Shown: in pieces, positions 1 through 8,538 of the stretch
How the letters are laid out: every line of letters starts with the position of its first letter
How positions within the stretch are numbered: the first letter of the stretch is position 1
Source: Caldichromatium japonicum
GTDB taxonomy: Bacteria; Pseudomonadota; Gammaproteobacteria; Chromatiales; Chromatiaceae
Direction of reading: 5' to 3'
Assembly (NCBI RefSeq): GCF_011290485.1
Contig: NZ_CP048029.1
Location: forward strand, 186,001 to 250,000
Length of the DNA stretch: 64,000 nucleotides
Notes under the pieces: generated by a model
What the model was told of the DNA's origin: nothing
Seen by the model: the letters and a program-made list of their open reading frames with translations, nothing else
Databases searched by the model: none
Program-made: the position numbers and the translations under genes

Positions 1-956
1 TCGACCACCTCTATCAAGACCCGCACGAGCCCGACCGCCGTCTGATCCTGCATCACGGCGATCTCACCGACTCCAGCAGCCTGATCTGCATCATCCAGCA
101 GGTTCAGCCCGACGAGCTCTATAACCTGGCGGCGCAAAGCCATGTCGCGGTCTCGTTTGAGGAGCCCGAATATACCGCCAATTCAGATGCCCTGGGGACG
201 CTGCGCCTGCTCGAGGCTATTCGCATCCTAGGCCTCGAGCGCAAGACTCGCTTCTATCAAGCTTCGACCTCCGAGCTCTATGGTCTAGTGCAAGAGACTC
301 CGCAGCGCGAGACCACGCCCTTTTATCCGCGTAGCCCCTATGCCGTGGCCAAGCTCTATGCCTATTGGATCACGGTCAATTATCGCGAGGCCTATGGGCT
401 CTATGCCTGCAACGGCATCCTGTTCAATCACGAGGGCCCGCGCCGTGGTGAGACCTTCGTCACCCGCAAGATCACCCGAGGTCTTGCCCACATCAAGCTG
501 GGTCTACAGGACTGCCTGTATCTCGGTAATCTCGAGGCCAAACGCGATTGGGGGCATGCGCGTGACTATGTCGAGGCACAATGGCTGATGCTCCAACAGG
601 ACCAACCCGAAGACTTTGTGATCGCGACCGGCATCCAGCGCAGCGTGCGGGAATTTGTCGAGGCCGCGGCGCGCGAGCTGCAGATGCAGATCCATTGGTC
701 TGGAACAGGGGTCGATGAGGTCGGGATCAATGACCAGGGCCGGGTCATCGTGCGCATCGACCCGCGTTATTTTCGCCCGACTGAGGTTCAAAGTCTCCTT
801 GGGGATGCCAGCAAGGCGCGGGAGAAGCTGGGCTGGGCGCCCAAGGTCAGCTTTGAGGAGTTGGTGCGCGAGATGATCCAGGCGGATCTCGAGGCTGCCG
901 AGCGCGATGCGCTCATCAAGCGCCACGGGTTTAAGGCCTGCAGGCGTCATGAATGA
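1..956 (+). CDS. gmd: GDP-mannose 4,6-dehydratase, 5' end cut by window
   Basis: This is the C-terminal 317 residues or so of GDP-mannose 4,6-dehydratase, which converts GDP-mannose to GDP-4-keto-6-deoxymannose, precursor of GDP-linked rhamnose, fucose or perosamine. The reading frame is already open at base 3. The extended short-chain dehydrogenase signature is visible: a STSELYG serine loop (about bases 268-288), then the YAVAK catalytic Tyr-Lys pair (about 339-353), and the [15 protein letters not shown] segment typical of Gmd. The Rossmann GxxGxxG is outside the window. The stop overlaps the next start by ATGA, so it is co-translated with a glycosyltransferase. Its place at the head of a polysaccharide locus fits supply of a deoxysugar for O-antigen. 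The family call is secure; which final sugar is made is not known. Confidence 0.95.
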   Translation, partial: DHLYQDPHEPDRRLILHHGDLTDSSSLICIIQQVQPDELYNLAAQSHVAVSFEEPEYTANSDALGTLRLLEAIRILGLERKTRFYQASTSELYGLVQETPQRETTPFYPRSPYAVAKLYAYWITVNYREAYGLYACNGILFNHEGPRRGETFVTRKITRGLAHIKLGLQDCLYLGNLEAKRDWGHARDYVEAQWLMLQQDQPEDFVIATGIQRSVREFVEAAARELQMQIHWSGTGVDEVGINDQGRVIVRIDPRYFRPTEVQSLLGDASKAREKLGWAPKVSFEELVREMIQADLEAAERDALIKRHGFKACRRHE

Positions 957-1705
957 TCATGGCCAAGCCTCTGGTCAGCATCGCCGTCCCTTCATTCAAT
1001 CAGGGTCTATATCTAGAGACAGCGCTTACCTCGATCTTTGCGCAAGAGCTGCCGGTCGAGGTCTTCGTGCTTGATGCCGGCTCTACCGATGGGTCCATGG
1101 AGATCATTCGACGTTGGTCGCATCGGCTTGCGGGCTGGCGCAGCCATCCGGATGCGGGGCAGGCCGCGGCCATCAACGAGGGCATCGCACAGGGTAAGGC
1201 CCCCTATGTCGCCTGGCTTAATAGCGATGACTGGATGTTGCCAGGGGCGCTGAAGGCACTGGTCTCGGCCTTAGAACAAGTACCCAGGGCTGCAGCGGTC
1301 TATGGGCGGGCCCTCAATCATGATCAGGCCACTGGGCGCCAGCGTCCGGCCTGGGTCTTCCCATTCAATGAATATCTATTCGCCAACCTCTGTTTCATCG
1401 TCCAGCCGGCCACCCTCATTCGGCGTGCAGCCTGGGAGTCTGTCGGTGGCCTTAATCCACGCCTCCAGATGGCGCTGGACTATGACCTCTGGTGGCGGCT
1501 GTATAAGGGCTGGGGGCCGCTGGTGCCCGTCGATGCCCTGGTCGCCGTCAACCGCGAACATGACCAAACCAAGACCCGCACCCAGCGCCGTCGCCATTAT
1601 CGCGAGGCGATCGCCGTGGTTCGCCAGCATTATGGTCGGGTACCGCTCAAATGGTGGCTCGCCTGGCCCTATGCCGTCTGGTATCGATCCCTAGTGAGGC
1701 GCTGA
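953..1705 (+). CDS. Family 2 glycosyltransferase
   Basis: A 250-residue GT-A fold glycosyltransferase of family GT2, probably acting at the cytoplasmic face of the inner membrane to add a sugar to a lipid-linked or nascent polysaccharide. The N-terminus carries the GT2 opening ([18 protein letters not shown]), then DAGSTDGS for nucleotide-sugar binding and NSDDW as the metal-binding DxD-type motif at about residues 91-95. There is no membrane segment. The ATG overlaps the gmd stop (ATGA), indicating translational coupling; a second in-frame ATG lies six bases on. The C-terminus is rich in Arg, Tyr and Trp. Donor and acceptor cannot be read from the sequence; the link to gmd suggests a deoxyhexose. 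Confidence 0.88.
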   Translation: MIMAKPLVSIAVPSFNQGLYLETALTSIFAQELPVEVFVLDAGSTDGSMEIIRRWSHRLAGWRSHPDAGQAAAINEGIAQGKAPYVAWLNSDDWMLPGALKALVSALEQVPRAAAVYGRALNHDQATGRQRPAWVFPFNEYLFANLCFIVQPATLIRRAAWESVGGLNPRLQMALDYDLWWRLYKGWGPLVPVDALVAVNREHDQTKTRTQRRRHYREAIAVVRQHYGRVPLKWWLAWPYAVWYRSLVRR

Positions 1706-1755
1706 GGTTCTATCCCCCTTGATTGTGTTGTCTCCCTGAGTTCCGTCCCACGCCT

Positions 1756-2553
1756 ATGCCCACTCTTGTTCCCCTCTCTCGCGAGCGTCACGCCCAGAAG
1801 TGCTGGCGGCATTGGACCTCTTATGCCTTTGCTGCCCAGCAGGGTCTGGTACCCCTGGTCGCCGCTGAGTTTCCCAAGGCGACCATGGCGCTGCCGATCG
1901 CCTTTGTCCAACAGGGTGAGGCCTATCTCCCGGTGGCTGTCTTAGGGATCGAGCCTGGCGTCAACCTATTCGTCGCCCCTGATGGTCGCTGGCTGGGCGG
2001 CTATGTACCCGCGGTCCTCAGGAGCTATCCCTTTAGTCTGGCGCAGACGGGCGAGGGGCAATGGGCGTTATGTATCGATGAAGAGAGCGGCCTGCTTGTT
2101 GCCGCGGGGGAGGGGGAGCCCTTTTTCGCTGCCGGCGGCGAGCTTGCCGAAAGGGTCAAGGCGGTCATGGCCGTCTTACAGCAGGTTGAACACAGTCGCC
2201 AGACGACGGTCCGCGCTTGTGCGTCTCTAAGCCAATATGGCCTGATCAAACCCTGGCCGATCCGGGTCAAGCTCGGCGAATCCCAGGACGAAGTGGAGGG
2301 CCTATTTCAGATCGATGAGGGTGTGCTCAATCGGCTGGCCGATGGGCCATTTCTTGAACTGAGGCGCGTTGGCGCCCTAGCTTTGGCCTATTGCCAACTG
2401 CTGTCGATGCAACACATCGATCTCTTAGGGCGCCTGGCAGCCCACCGGGTCCAGGCGGTGAGTCCTCCGCCCTTCAACCTCGAAGAGCCCGAGCTTATCC
2501 AGTTCGATTGGGATGCCCTGCGCAAGGGTGGGCATGCGGGGGAGGAGGGATAG
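1756..2553 (+). CDS. sapC: SapC-family protein
   Basis: A 265-residue protein resembling the SapC family, named after the S-layer locus of Campylobacter fetus, where sapC precedes the type I secretion genes sapDEF. Family features seen: an N-terminal Pro-rich start and HWRH-like region, YAFAAQQGLVPLVAAEF, IAFVQQGEAYLPVAVLG, RSYPFSLAQT and the CIDEESGLL segment. No signal peptide or membrane helix is evident, so it is probably cytoplasmic. The frame is open from 1723, but the ATG at 1756 gives the conserved N-terminus. It is followed 264 bases later by a type I secretion ABC protein and adaptor, the same order as sapC-sapD-sapE. The molecular role of SapC is not established; context suggests a partner for S-layer or hydroxylated-peptide secretion. 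Confidence 0.75.
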   Translation: MPTLVPLSRERHAQKCWRHWTSYAFAAQQGLVPLVAAEFPKATMALPIAFVQQGEAYLPVAVLGIEPGVNLFVAPDGRWLGGYVPAVLRSYPFSLAQTGEGQWALCIDEESGLLVAAGEGEPFFAAGGELAERVKAVMAVLQQVEHSRQTTVRACASLSQYGLIKPWPIRVKLGESQDEVEGLFQIDEGVLNRLADGPFLELRRVGALALAYCQLLSMQHIDLLGRLAAHRVQAVSPPPFNLEEPELIQFDWDALRKGGHAGEEG

Positions 2554-2817
2554 ACTGGGTACCGACTACCCACTGTTGGGCATCGGGTGCGCACTGCACG
2601 CCCTAACTATGCCTGACTATGTCAGGGAAGAAGGGAGGGTAGCCCTCAGTCGAGCCTGGGCATGGCATAATCAGCGGTGTTTCTGTAGCATCCAGGCAGA
2701 TTTTGGGTTACAGTAAACTCCTCTCTTAAGGTCCATCCACGCCTGAAGTCGTGGCGGATGACTGAAACGCCGCAAGCGACTTCGCATTAGAGCTCCACTC
2801 CCCCGACGGTAAATCCC

Positions 2818-4566
2818 GTGAAGCCCCATCAAGCTGAAGACGAGCTCAAGGCGGCGCTCAAGGCCAGCCGCAATTCATTTGTCTTTGCAGGTTTTTTCAG
2901 CCTGTTTATCAATCTCCTGATGCTGACCCCGGCGCTCTATATGCTCCAGGTCTATGATCGGGTCCTCGCTAGCATGAGCGATTCGACCCTGATCATGCTG
3001 ACCATCCTCACGGTGGGGCTCTTCATGATCATGGGGCTTTTGGATCTGGTGCGCTCGCGCATCCTGATCCGCACCGGCGCCCGTTTGGATCTTCAGCTCA
3101 ATTCGCGCCTCTTTCATGCCATCTTCGATGCCCGACTGCACGATGGTCGTGGGGTAGGGGTGCAGCCGCTCGAGGACCTGGCCAACCTGCGCCAATTTTT
3201 GACTGGCCCTGGTCTCTTTGCCTTCTTTGATGTCCCTTGGGTACCAGTCTATCTAGCGGTGATTTTCATCATGCACCCTTGGCTTGGGTGGTTTTCAGTG
3301 GGCAGTGCCTTGATCCTCTTTGGGTTAGCGGTCGCCAATGAGCTCGCCACACGCGGTCCGCTCAATCAAGCCAATACGCTTGCCATCCGCTCGCGCGGCT
3401 ATCTCGGCGGCAACCTGCGCAATGTCGAGGTGCTCGAGGCCATGGGGATGCTGCCCGCTGTGCAAAGGCGCTGGTTTGATCGTCACCGTGAGGTCTTAAG
3501 GCTGCAGGCCGTCGCCAGCGATCGCGCCGCTTGGCTCGCCAATGCGAGCAAGGTCATCCGCATCGCCTCGCAGTCCTTGATCCTGGGGCTGGGCGCCTAT
3601 CTGGTCATCCGTCAACATTTTACCGCCGGGGTGATGATCGCAGGCTCGATCATCATGGGCCGCGCGCTTGCCCCGATCGATCAGATCATCGGCGGCTGGA
3701 AGGGCTTTTTGGCAGCCCGTCAGTCATATCGACGCCTCCAGGATCTGTTGCGTGCTATCCCCCAGCGCCCGCGCTTCATGCGCCTGCCGCCCCCTGAGGG
3801 GCGAGTGACGCTCGAAGGGGTGGTAGCCGTGCCACCGGGTACCAATCTTCCGGTATTGCGCGGTGTGCAGCTCGAGATCGCCCCCGGCGAGGTCATCGGG
3901 ATCATTGGACCGAGCGCCGCGGGTAAGTCATCGCTCGCGCGCGTGATGCTCGGGGTGTGGCCGGTTGCAGCGGGCAAGGTACGGCTTAATGGCGCCGACA
4001 TCAGCCATTGGAACCGCGATGAGCTTGGGCCCTATATCGGCTATCTCCCGCAAGACATCGAGCTCTTTGACGGCACGGTCAGCGAAAACATCGCCCGCTT
4101 CGGCGAGGTTGACCCAGAGCTCGTGGTCGAGGCAGCCAGGCGCGCCCAGGTACATGAGATGATCTTGCGCCTGCCGAAGGGCTATGACACCCCGATCGGC
4201 GAGGGTGGGGCGGTGCTCTCGGGCGGTCAGCGCCAGCGTATTGCCCTGGCGCGTGCCATGTATGGCAATCCCGTCCTGGTTGTGCTCGACGAGCCCAATT
4301 CCAACCTCGACGACCAGGGCGAGGCAGCCCTGGTGCGCGCTATTGTCCAGCTCAAATCCGAGGGGACGACCGTCGTCATCATTACCCATCGCCCGAGTAT
4401 CCTGGGATCGGTCGATAAGATCCTGGTCATGCGCGAGGGTCAGGTCGAGATGTTTGGACCGCGCGACCAGGTCCTGGCGCGCTTTGTCCGCCCGGTGGCG
4501 GTCACCAATGCCGCCTCCCCTCTCGTCCCTGCCCAGCCGCCGACCCAGGCCGGCGCTACCGGTTGA
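2818..4566 (+). CDS. Type I secretion ABC transporter (PrtD/SapD type)
   Basis: A 582-residue half-transporter with fused membrane and ATPase domains, the inner-membrane motor of a type I secretion system. Residues about 20-310 are the ABC exporter membrane domain with several hydrophobic helices. The ATPase domain has a Walker A GPSAAGKS near residue 364, the signature LSGGQRQ near 467 and Walker B LVVLDEPNSNLDDQG near 487. It lacks the N-terminal C39-like domain of HlyB, so it is the PrtD/RsaD/SapD type that exports RTX proteins with C-terminal signals. The chosen start is GTG; an in-frame stop lies 30 bases upstream and no in-frame ATG precedes the first helix. The adaptor follows after six bases. 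No TolC-type outer membrane partner is in the window. Confidence 0.92.
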   Translation: MKPHQAEDELKAALKASRNSFVFAGFFSLFINLLMLTPALYMLQVYDRVLASMSDSTLIMLTILTVGLFMIMGLLDLVRSRILIRTGARLDLQLNSRLFHAIFDARLHDGRGVGVQPLEDLANLRQFLTGPGLFAFFDVPWVPVYLAVIFIMHPWLGWFSVGSALILFGLAVANELATRGPLNQANTLAIRSRGYLGGNLRNVEVLEAMGMLPAVQRRWFDRHREVLRLQAVASDRAAWLANASKVIRIASQSLILGLGAYLVIRQHFTAGVMIAGSIIMGRALAPIDQIIGGWKGFLAARQSYRRLQDLLRAIPQRPRFMRLPPPEGRVTLEGVVAVPPGTNLPVLRGVQLEIAPGEVIGIIGPSAAGKSSLARVMLGVWPVAAGKVRLNGADISHWNRDELGPYIGYLPQDIELFDGTVSENIARFGEVDPELVVEAARRAQVHEMILRLPKGYDTPIGEGGAVLSGGQRQRIALARAMYGNPVLVVLDEPNSNLDDQGEAALVRAIVQLKSEGTTVVIITHRPSILGSVDKILVMREGQVEMFGPRDQVLARFVRPVAVTNAASPLVPAQPPTQAGATG

Positions 4567-4572
4567 TCGATC

Positions 4573-5907
4573 ATGGATATCACCGTTACCCCCTGTCCGG
4601 GCACGCCCGAACCCCCACCGATCCCAGTAGACGATCGTTTCGAGCATTGGCTGGGGCTTCTGGTCCTTTTGATCGCCTTCGGCGGTTTCATGGCCTGGGC
4701 CCTCCTGGCCCCTTTGTCCGGCGCCGCTGTTGCCCCCGGCGTGGTCTCGGTTGAGTCGGCGCGCAAGACGGTGCGCCATCTCGACGGCGGGATCATCCGC
4801 GCCATCCTGGTGCGCGAAGGCGATCGGGTGAATGAAGGCGATGTGTTGATCCAGTTCGACGATACCGAGGCCAGCGCCCAGCTTGAGATCGCCCGCAACC
4901 AGTATCTCGCCTTGCGTGCCCAGGAGGCGCGCTTGATTGCTGAGCGTGATGATCTACCCGCGATCCAATTTCCCGAGGACCTACTCGCTGCCAAGGATGA
5001 TCAGCGGATCGCCGAGGCCATCACCGGTGAGGAGCGTGTCTTTCAGGCTAGGCGCAAATCATTGCGCGGCGAACAGGCTGTGCTCGAACAGCGCCGCGAT
5101 CAGCTTGAGGAACAGATCAAGGGACTCGAGGCCCTGATCGCGAGTAAAAGCAAACGGATCGCCCTCTATCAGGAGGAGATTGAGGGCTTGAAAAAGCTCT
5201 TTGGCCAGGGCCTAGGCGATAAACGCTTACTGCGCGAATATGAGCGTCTGGCGGCTGAGCTTGAAGGTGAGCGCGGTCAACACCAGGCCGACATCGCCGC
5301 AGCCCGCGTCCAGATCGGCGAGACTAAGCTGCAGATCGATCAGCTCAAGCGCCGGTTCTTAAGCGACGTTGTCAAGGAATTGCGCGAGGTTGAGACCAAG
5401 CTCTCGGATCTGCGCGAGCGCATGCGCGCTTTAGCTAAGCAGCTTGAGCGCACCGTCGTCCGTGCCCCAGTTGGTGGTTCGGTGGTGGGCTTAAGCGTCC
5501 ATACGGTCGGCGGTGTCGTGCGTCCTGGCGATCACCTCCTCGACATCGTCCCCGAGGGCGAGTCGATGATCATTGAGGCGCGTGTCCATCCGATGGACAT
5601 CGATCGGGTGCATCCAGGGCTTGAGGCCGATCTGCGCCTGAGCGCGCTCAATGCCCGAACCACTCCGGTCATCCAGGGGCGGGTCTTAACGGTTTCGGCG
5701 GATCGGCTGATCGATCCAGCGACGAATTTACCCTACTACCTTGCCCGCATTGAGGTCACGCCTGAGGGTCTGGTTCAGCTCCATGGCCAGAGGTTGCAAG
5801 CCGGTATGCCGGTCGAGGCCATGATCAAGACCGGCGAGCGGACCTTCTTTAATTATCTTATCCGCCCCCTCACCGACCGGGTTGCCCAGGCGTTTCGTGA
5901 AGATTGA
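4573..5907 (+). CDS. Type I secretion periplasmic adaptor (HlyD/PrtE family)
   Basis: A 444-residue membrane fusion protein linking the upstream ABC transporter to an outer-membrane channel. One N-terminal transmembrane helix is visible at about residues 27-49, followed by the lipoyl-like segment (HLDGGIIRAILVREGDRV). A long coiled coil rich in Glu, Arg, Leu and Gln runs from roughly residue 95 to 290. The second lipoyl half (VRAPVGGSVVGLSVHTVGGVV) and a beta-barrel with VVRPGDHLLDIVPEG follow. The C-terminal TGERTFFNYLIRPL segment is typical of PrtE/HlyD adaptors of type I systems. It sits six bases behind the transporter gene and is surely in the same operon. Likely cargo is the RTX/S-layer-like protein at 21515. 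Confidence 0.93.
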   Translation: MDITVTPCPGTPEPPPIPVDDRFEHWLGLLVLLIAFGGFMAWALLAPLSGAAVAPGVVSVESARKTVRHLDGGIIRAILVREGDRVNEGDVLIQFDDTEASAQLEIARNQYLALRAQEARLIAERDDLPAIQFPEDLLAAKDDQRIAEAITGEERVFQARRKSLRGEQAVLEQRRDQLEEQIKGLEALIASKSKRIALYQEEIEGLKKLFGQGLGDKRLLREYERLAAELEGERGQHQADIAAARVQIGETKLQIDQLKRRFLSDVVKELREVETKLSDLRERMRALAKQLERTVVRAPVGGSVVGLSVHTVGGVVRPGDHLLDIVPEGESMIIEARVHPMDIDRVHPGLEADLRLSALNARTTPVIQGRVLTVSADRLIDPATNLPYYLARIEVTPEGLVQLHGQRLQAGMPVEAMIKTGERTFFNYLIRPLTDRVAQAFRED

Positions 5908-6129
5908 TGGATGACCCAGGCCGGCGGCCTTACAGGCCCTAGCGGTTTAGCGGGGGCCTAACCTCGCTGCCCCTGTACGCCCAGATGCTGCGCCCAGGTC
6001 CGCCCCTTGATTGCCGGGGATAGGCAAAGAGGCCCCCGCCTAGACACCCTCTTTTTATTGTTGGACTATACTTGCAGGGTATCTTCAAGCCAGATGTCAC
6101 CTTGCCGGCCTTACCCCAAGGAGGATGCC

Positions 6130-6762
6130 ATGTTTTCAGGCCAATCTAGAGGGCGAATGGGCGATTGGGGCAGAACCGAGCGGTTGATGGCCGCTGTTGC
6201 CGCTGCGCTGTTAGCCGGCCTATTCCTGATCCTGGGCGCAAGTACGGCTGGGGAGACGGGCAAGGGGACGGCAGTGCTCCTGCGCGCCCTCCCTGCGCAG
6301 ACAGACCTTGTTCAACAGGAACAGGCTGAGGTGCAGGCCGATCCCACAGGTTTTTTGGTCCGCGCCGGGGAGGTGATCCTAGAGACCGACCTGCTCGCAG
6401 CCTTTATGCCAGGTAATCTTCAGTCGCCGGCGGCAGCAGCACTGCGGACTCCAACAAGGCCCCAAATCCTGGCCCTTGAGTTCTTCCCTGATGCCTATAT
6501 CGAGGTAGAGGTCACCTCCGAAGACAGAGCGGATCCGCAGACTCTTGCTCTTTATGGGCGGGTGCCTGGGGTCGAGCTTGCAACCCTCACCCTGACGCTG
6601 ACCCCTGAGAGCTATTTCATCACCTTCACCGACCCGCATTCGACAGCGATGTATCGGGTGGTGGGCGCTAATCAAAGCGGGGAGGGTCGGGTGATTGAAT
6701 ATGACTTAAGCAAACGCCCACCGGTCTTTGAGGCTGCACCGCTCATCCCGCCGGTTCGTTAA
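6130..6762 (+). CDS. Secreted stand-alone propeptide-like protein
   Basis: A 210-residue protein of no certain family. The start is ATG 6130, preceded by a strong AAGGAGG; the frame is open from 6007 but the upstream part looks non-coding. Residues about 20-42 form a hydrophobic signal or anchor helix. The C-terminal half (about residues 105-205) resembles the propeptide of reprolysin-type (M12B-like) secreted peptidases: a YGRVPG turn, a run of alternating Thr and Leu, a segment reading like the strand MYRVVG, and an ending YDLSKRPP comparable to the DPSKLPP-like linker that precedes the catalytic domain in full-length enzymes. The next gene is a protease of that family that lacks a propeptide. 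I infer a propeptide/chaperone acting in trans; the alternative is a simple secreted protein of unknown role. A TATACT box lies at 6067-6072. Confidence 0.6.
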   Translation: MFSGQSRGRMGDWGRTERLMAAVAAALLAGLFLILGASTAGETGKGTAVLLRALPAQTDLVQQEQAEVQADPTGFLVRAGEVILETDLLAAFMPGNLQSPAAAALRTPTRPQILALEFFPDAYIEVEVTSEDRADPQTLALYGRVPGVELATLTLTLTPESYFITFTDPHSTAMYRVVGANQSGEGRVIEYDLSKRPPVFEAAPLIPPVR

Positions 6763-6853
6763 GTCAGCCTGAGCAGAGGCGGCAAAGACGGTTTGCGTTT
6801 TAAACGATCAGCCGTGCGTTGATAAAATTGAAAGAGCGCCTGGAGGTATGGTC

Positions 6854-8497
6854 ATGGTTCGGCGGGGTCTTGAGAGAGGATGGCGCTGGGTTGGCCTTTT
6901 ATGCCTTTGTGTATGGGCAATGGGGTGGGCACGCCTGGCGCCGGCCACAACGATCGATGTGCTGATTGTCTATGATACGACAGCAGCAAATTGGGTGGCG
7001 ACCAATGGCGGCATGACGGCATTCGCGCAGGATGCCATCAATCGTATGAACCAGGCTACCCAAAACAGCGATGTGGATATCAGCTTTCGCCTGGTCCATG
7101 TCATGTCGATCCCTTACACAACCCGGTCCAGCTCAGATAGCCCCTTTACAGAAGATCTCAACGCCTTGCAAGCAGGGCAAGGGGTTTTCAGCCAGGTGGC
7201 TGCGGCGCGCGACACCTATGGCGCCGACCTGGTCGCCATGCTGATCGATACAGGCTTATACTATGGCTATACGGGGCTAGGCTCTCTGCTCGGAAGTTGG
7301 TCTGGTGATCCCAAAGATGCACATACAGTTTGCGCTATCCGTGCGGTTGCCGTTGGTCATACCCTAACCCATGAGATTGGGCATAATCTTGGGGCGCACC
7401 ATTCAAAATATCAGAACAGCTCCCCAGGGCCAAACAAATCTCTGGATAACCTATATTCAGCAGGTTGGTATTTCTCCGGGACGAATGGGACGGCTTATCA
7501 CACCATCATGGCCTATGCAGAAGATGGGTATGGTCACAGGTATATTGAGGCGCCGCTCTTTTCGACACCGCTGAAGACCTACCAGGGAACCGCAGCCGGT
7601 CATCCTCAGGACGGCGATAATGCCCGCCTCCTGCGGGAAACCAAAAATATCGTTGCGAACTATCGCCAATCGAGCTCTACTCCAACTATCCCGTCCCCAC
7701 CGACTGCGCTTGCGGCAACCAATATCACCAGCACCGGATTTACCGCCAATTGGACAGCCGTAAGCGGCGCAACTGGCTATTGGTTTGAGCTTGCCACTAA
7801 CAGTTCATTTACTAGCAAGCTGTATGATGGCGCGTTGGGTAATGTCACAACCCAAGCAGTAAGAGATTTGACACCAAGCACCACCTACTATTACCGCCTT
7901 AAGGCTTATAACGACGCTGGCCAAAGTAGCGCTTCAAACGTTGTTTCAGTGACGACCAGTGCGCAAGGCGATCAATCGGCATACGCAAGACAGGTCTATG
8001 TCATGTATGCGGGTTATTTTGGTCGTCCACCGGCCCCTGCAGGATATAGCTATTATACGGGCTGGATGGATAGAAGTAATGGCAATTATCGCATCATCGT
8101 CGATGATTTTTATCGCTCGGCTGAATCTCAGCAGATCTATGGGATCTTAACAACACCCCAGCAGATCACACAGGTCTTCCAGTTCCTCTTTGCCCGCGAT
8201 CCGACGAGCAGCGGTCTTCAGTATTGGAGCGCGATGGTCAATTCTGGCCAGATCTCGGTGGCTGAAATGGCCTATACCATCGCTTATAGTGCGGCAGCGG
8301 ACGATCAAGCGGTGCTCGATGCCAAAGTAGCTGCCGCAACCGCCTTCCAAGAGGAACTCGCGCGTGTCCAGCAAACGCGATCCTGTGCGATGGATCCTGA
8401 CTATGGGCGTGTTTTCCTTGCCCAGGTTAGCAGTGCCGAGGATGCAGCGCGCGAGATTAAGGATATTAAATTGACGGTTGACGGGATGTGTCTCTGA
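6854..8497 (+). CDS. Secreted metzincin protease with FN3 and DUF4214 domains
   Basis: A 547-residue secreted zinc metalloprotease of the reprolysin-like metzincins. A Sec signal peptide (Arg-rich start, hydrophobic core LLCLCVWAMGWA) occupies the first 32 residues or so, and the catalytic domain begins at once (IDVLIVYDTTAANW). The zinc site HEIGHNLGAHH (HExxHxxGxxH) starts near residue 173 and a Met-turn IMAYA follows. A fibronectin type III domain spans about 277-370 and a DUF4214 domain about 374-500. Start ATG 6854 is preferred to ATG 6848 because GGAGG is then seven bases upstream. There is no propeptide before the catalytic domain; the preceding gene seems to supply it. The DUF4214 part is clearly related to the N-terminus of the RTX protein at 21515. 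It may process or associate with the surface layer. Confidence 0.85.
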   Translation: MVRRGLERGWRWVGLLCLCVWAMGWARLAPATTIDVLIVYDTTAANWVATNGGMTAFAQDAINRMNQATQNSDVDISFRLVHVMSIPYTTRSSSDSPFTEDLNALQAGQGVFSQVAAARDTYGADLVAMLIDTGLYYGYTGLGSLLGSWSGDPKDAHTVCAIRAVAVGHTLTHEIGHNLGAHHSKYQNSSPGPNKSLDNLYSAGWYFSGTNGTAYHTIMAYAEDGYGHRYIEAPLFSTPLKTYQGTAAGHPQDGDNARLLRETKNIVANYRQSSSTPTIPSPPTALAATNITSTGFTANWTAVSGATGYWFELATNSSFTSKLYDGALGNVTTQAVRDLTPSTTYYYRLKAYNDAGQSSASNVVSVTTSAQGDQSAYARQVYVMYAGYFGRPPAPAGYSYYTGWMDRSNGNYRIIVDDFYRSAESQQIYGILTTPQQITQVFQFLFARDPTSSGLQYWSAMVNSGQISVAEMAYTIAYSAAADDQAVLDAKVAAATAFQEELARVQQTRSCAMDPDYGRVFLAQVSSAEDAAREIKDIKLTVDGMCL

Positions 8498-8500
8498 GCG

Positions 8501-8538
8501 TATGAGCGGATTGCATATCTATGAGCGGATTGCATATC
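8501..8538 (+). repeat. Perfect 19-bp tandem duplication at a gene start
   Basis: The 19 bases at 8501-8519 (TATGAGCGGATTGCATATC) are repeated exactly at 8520-8538. The unit contains the first codons of the downstream glycosyltransferase, so there are two ATG AGC GGA starts 19 bases apart and in different frames. Only the second (8521) opens the long frame; the first would give a short peptide of about 30 codons. This looks like a recent slippage or repair duplication. Confidence 0.9.

Noticed and set aside
2737..2790. CCACG-CGTGG hairpin resembling an IS200/IS605 end upstream of the type I secretion gene
   Set aside because: The inverted repeat (2737-2754) is short, and no transposase sequence or second end is nearby. 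It could be chance or a local hairpin.
6007..6129. Upstream extension of the propeptide-like gene
   Set aside because: The strong AAGGAGG precedes ATG 6130, and the extension has no features and overlaps the likely promoter.
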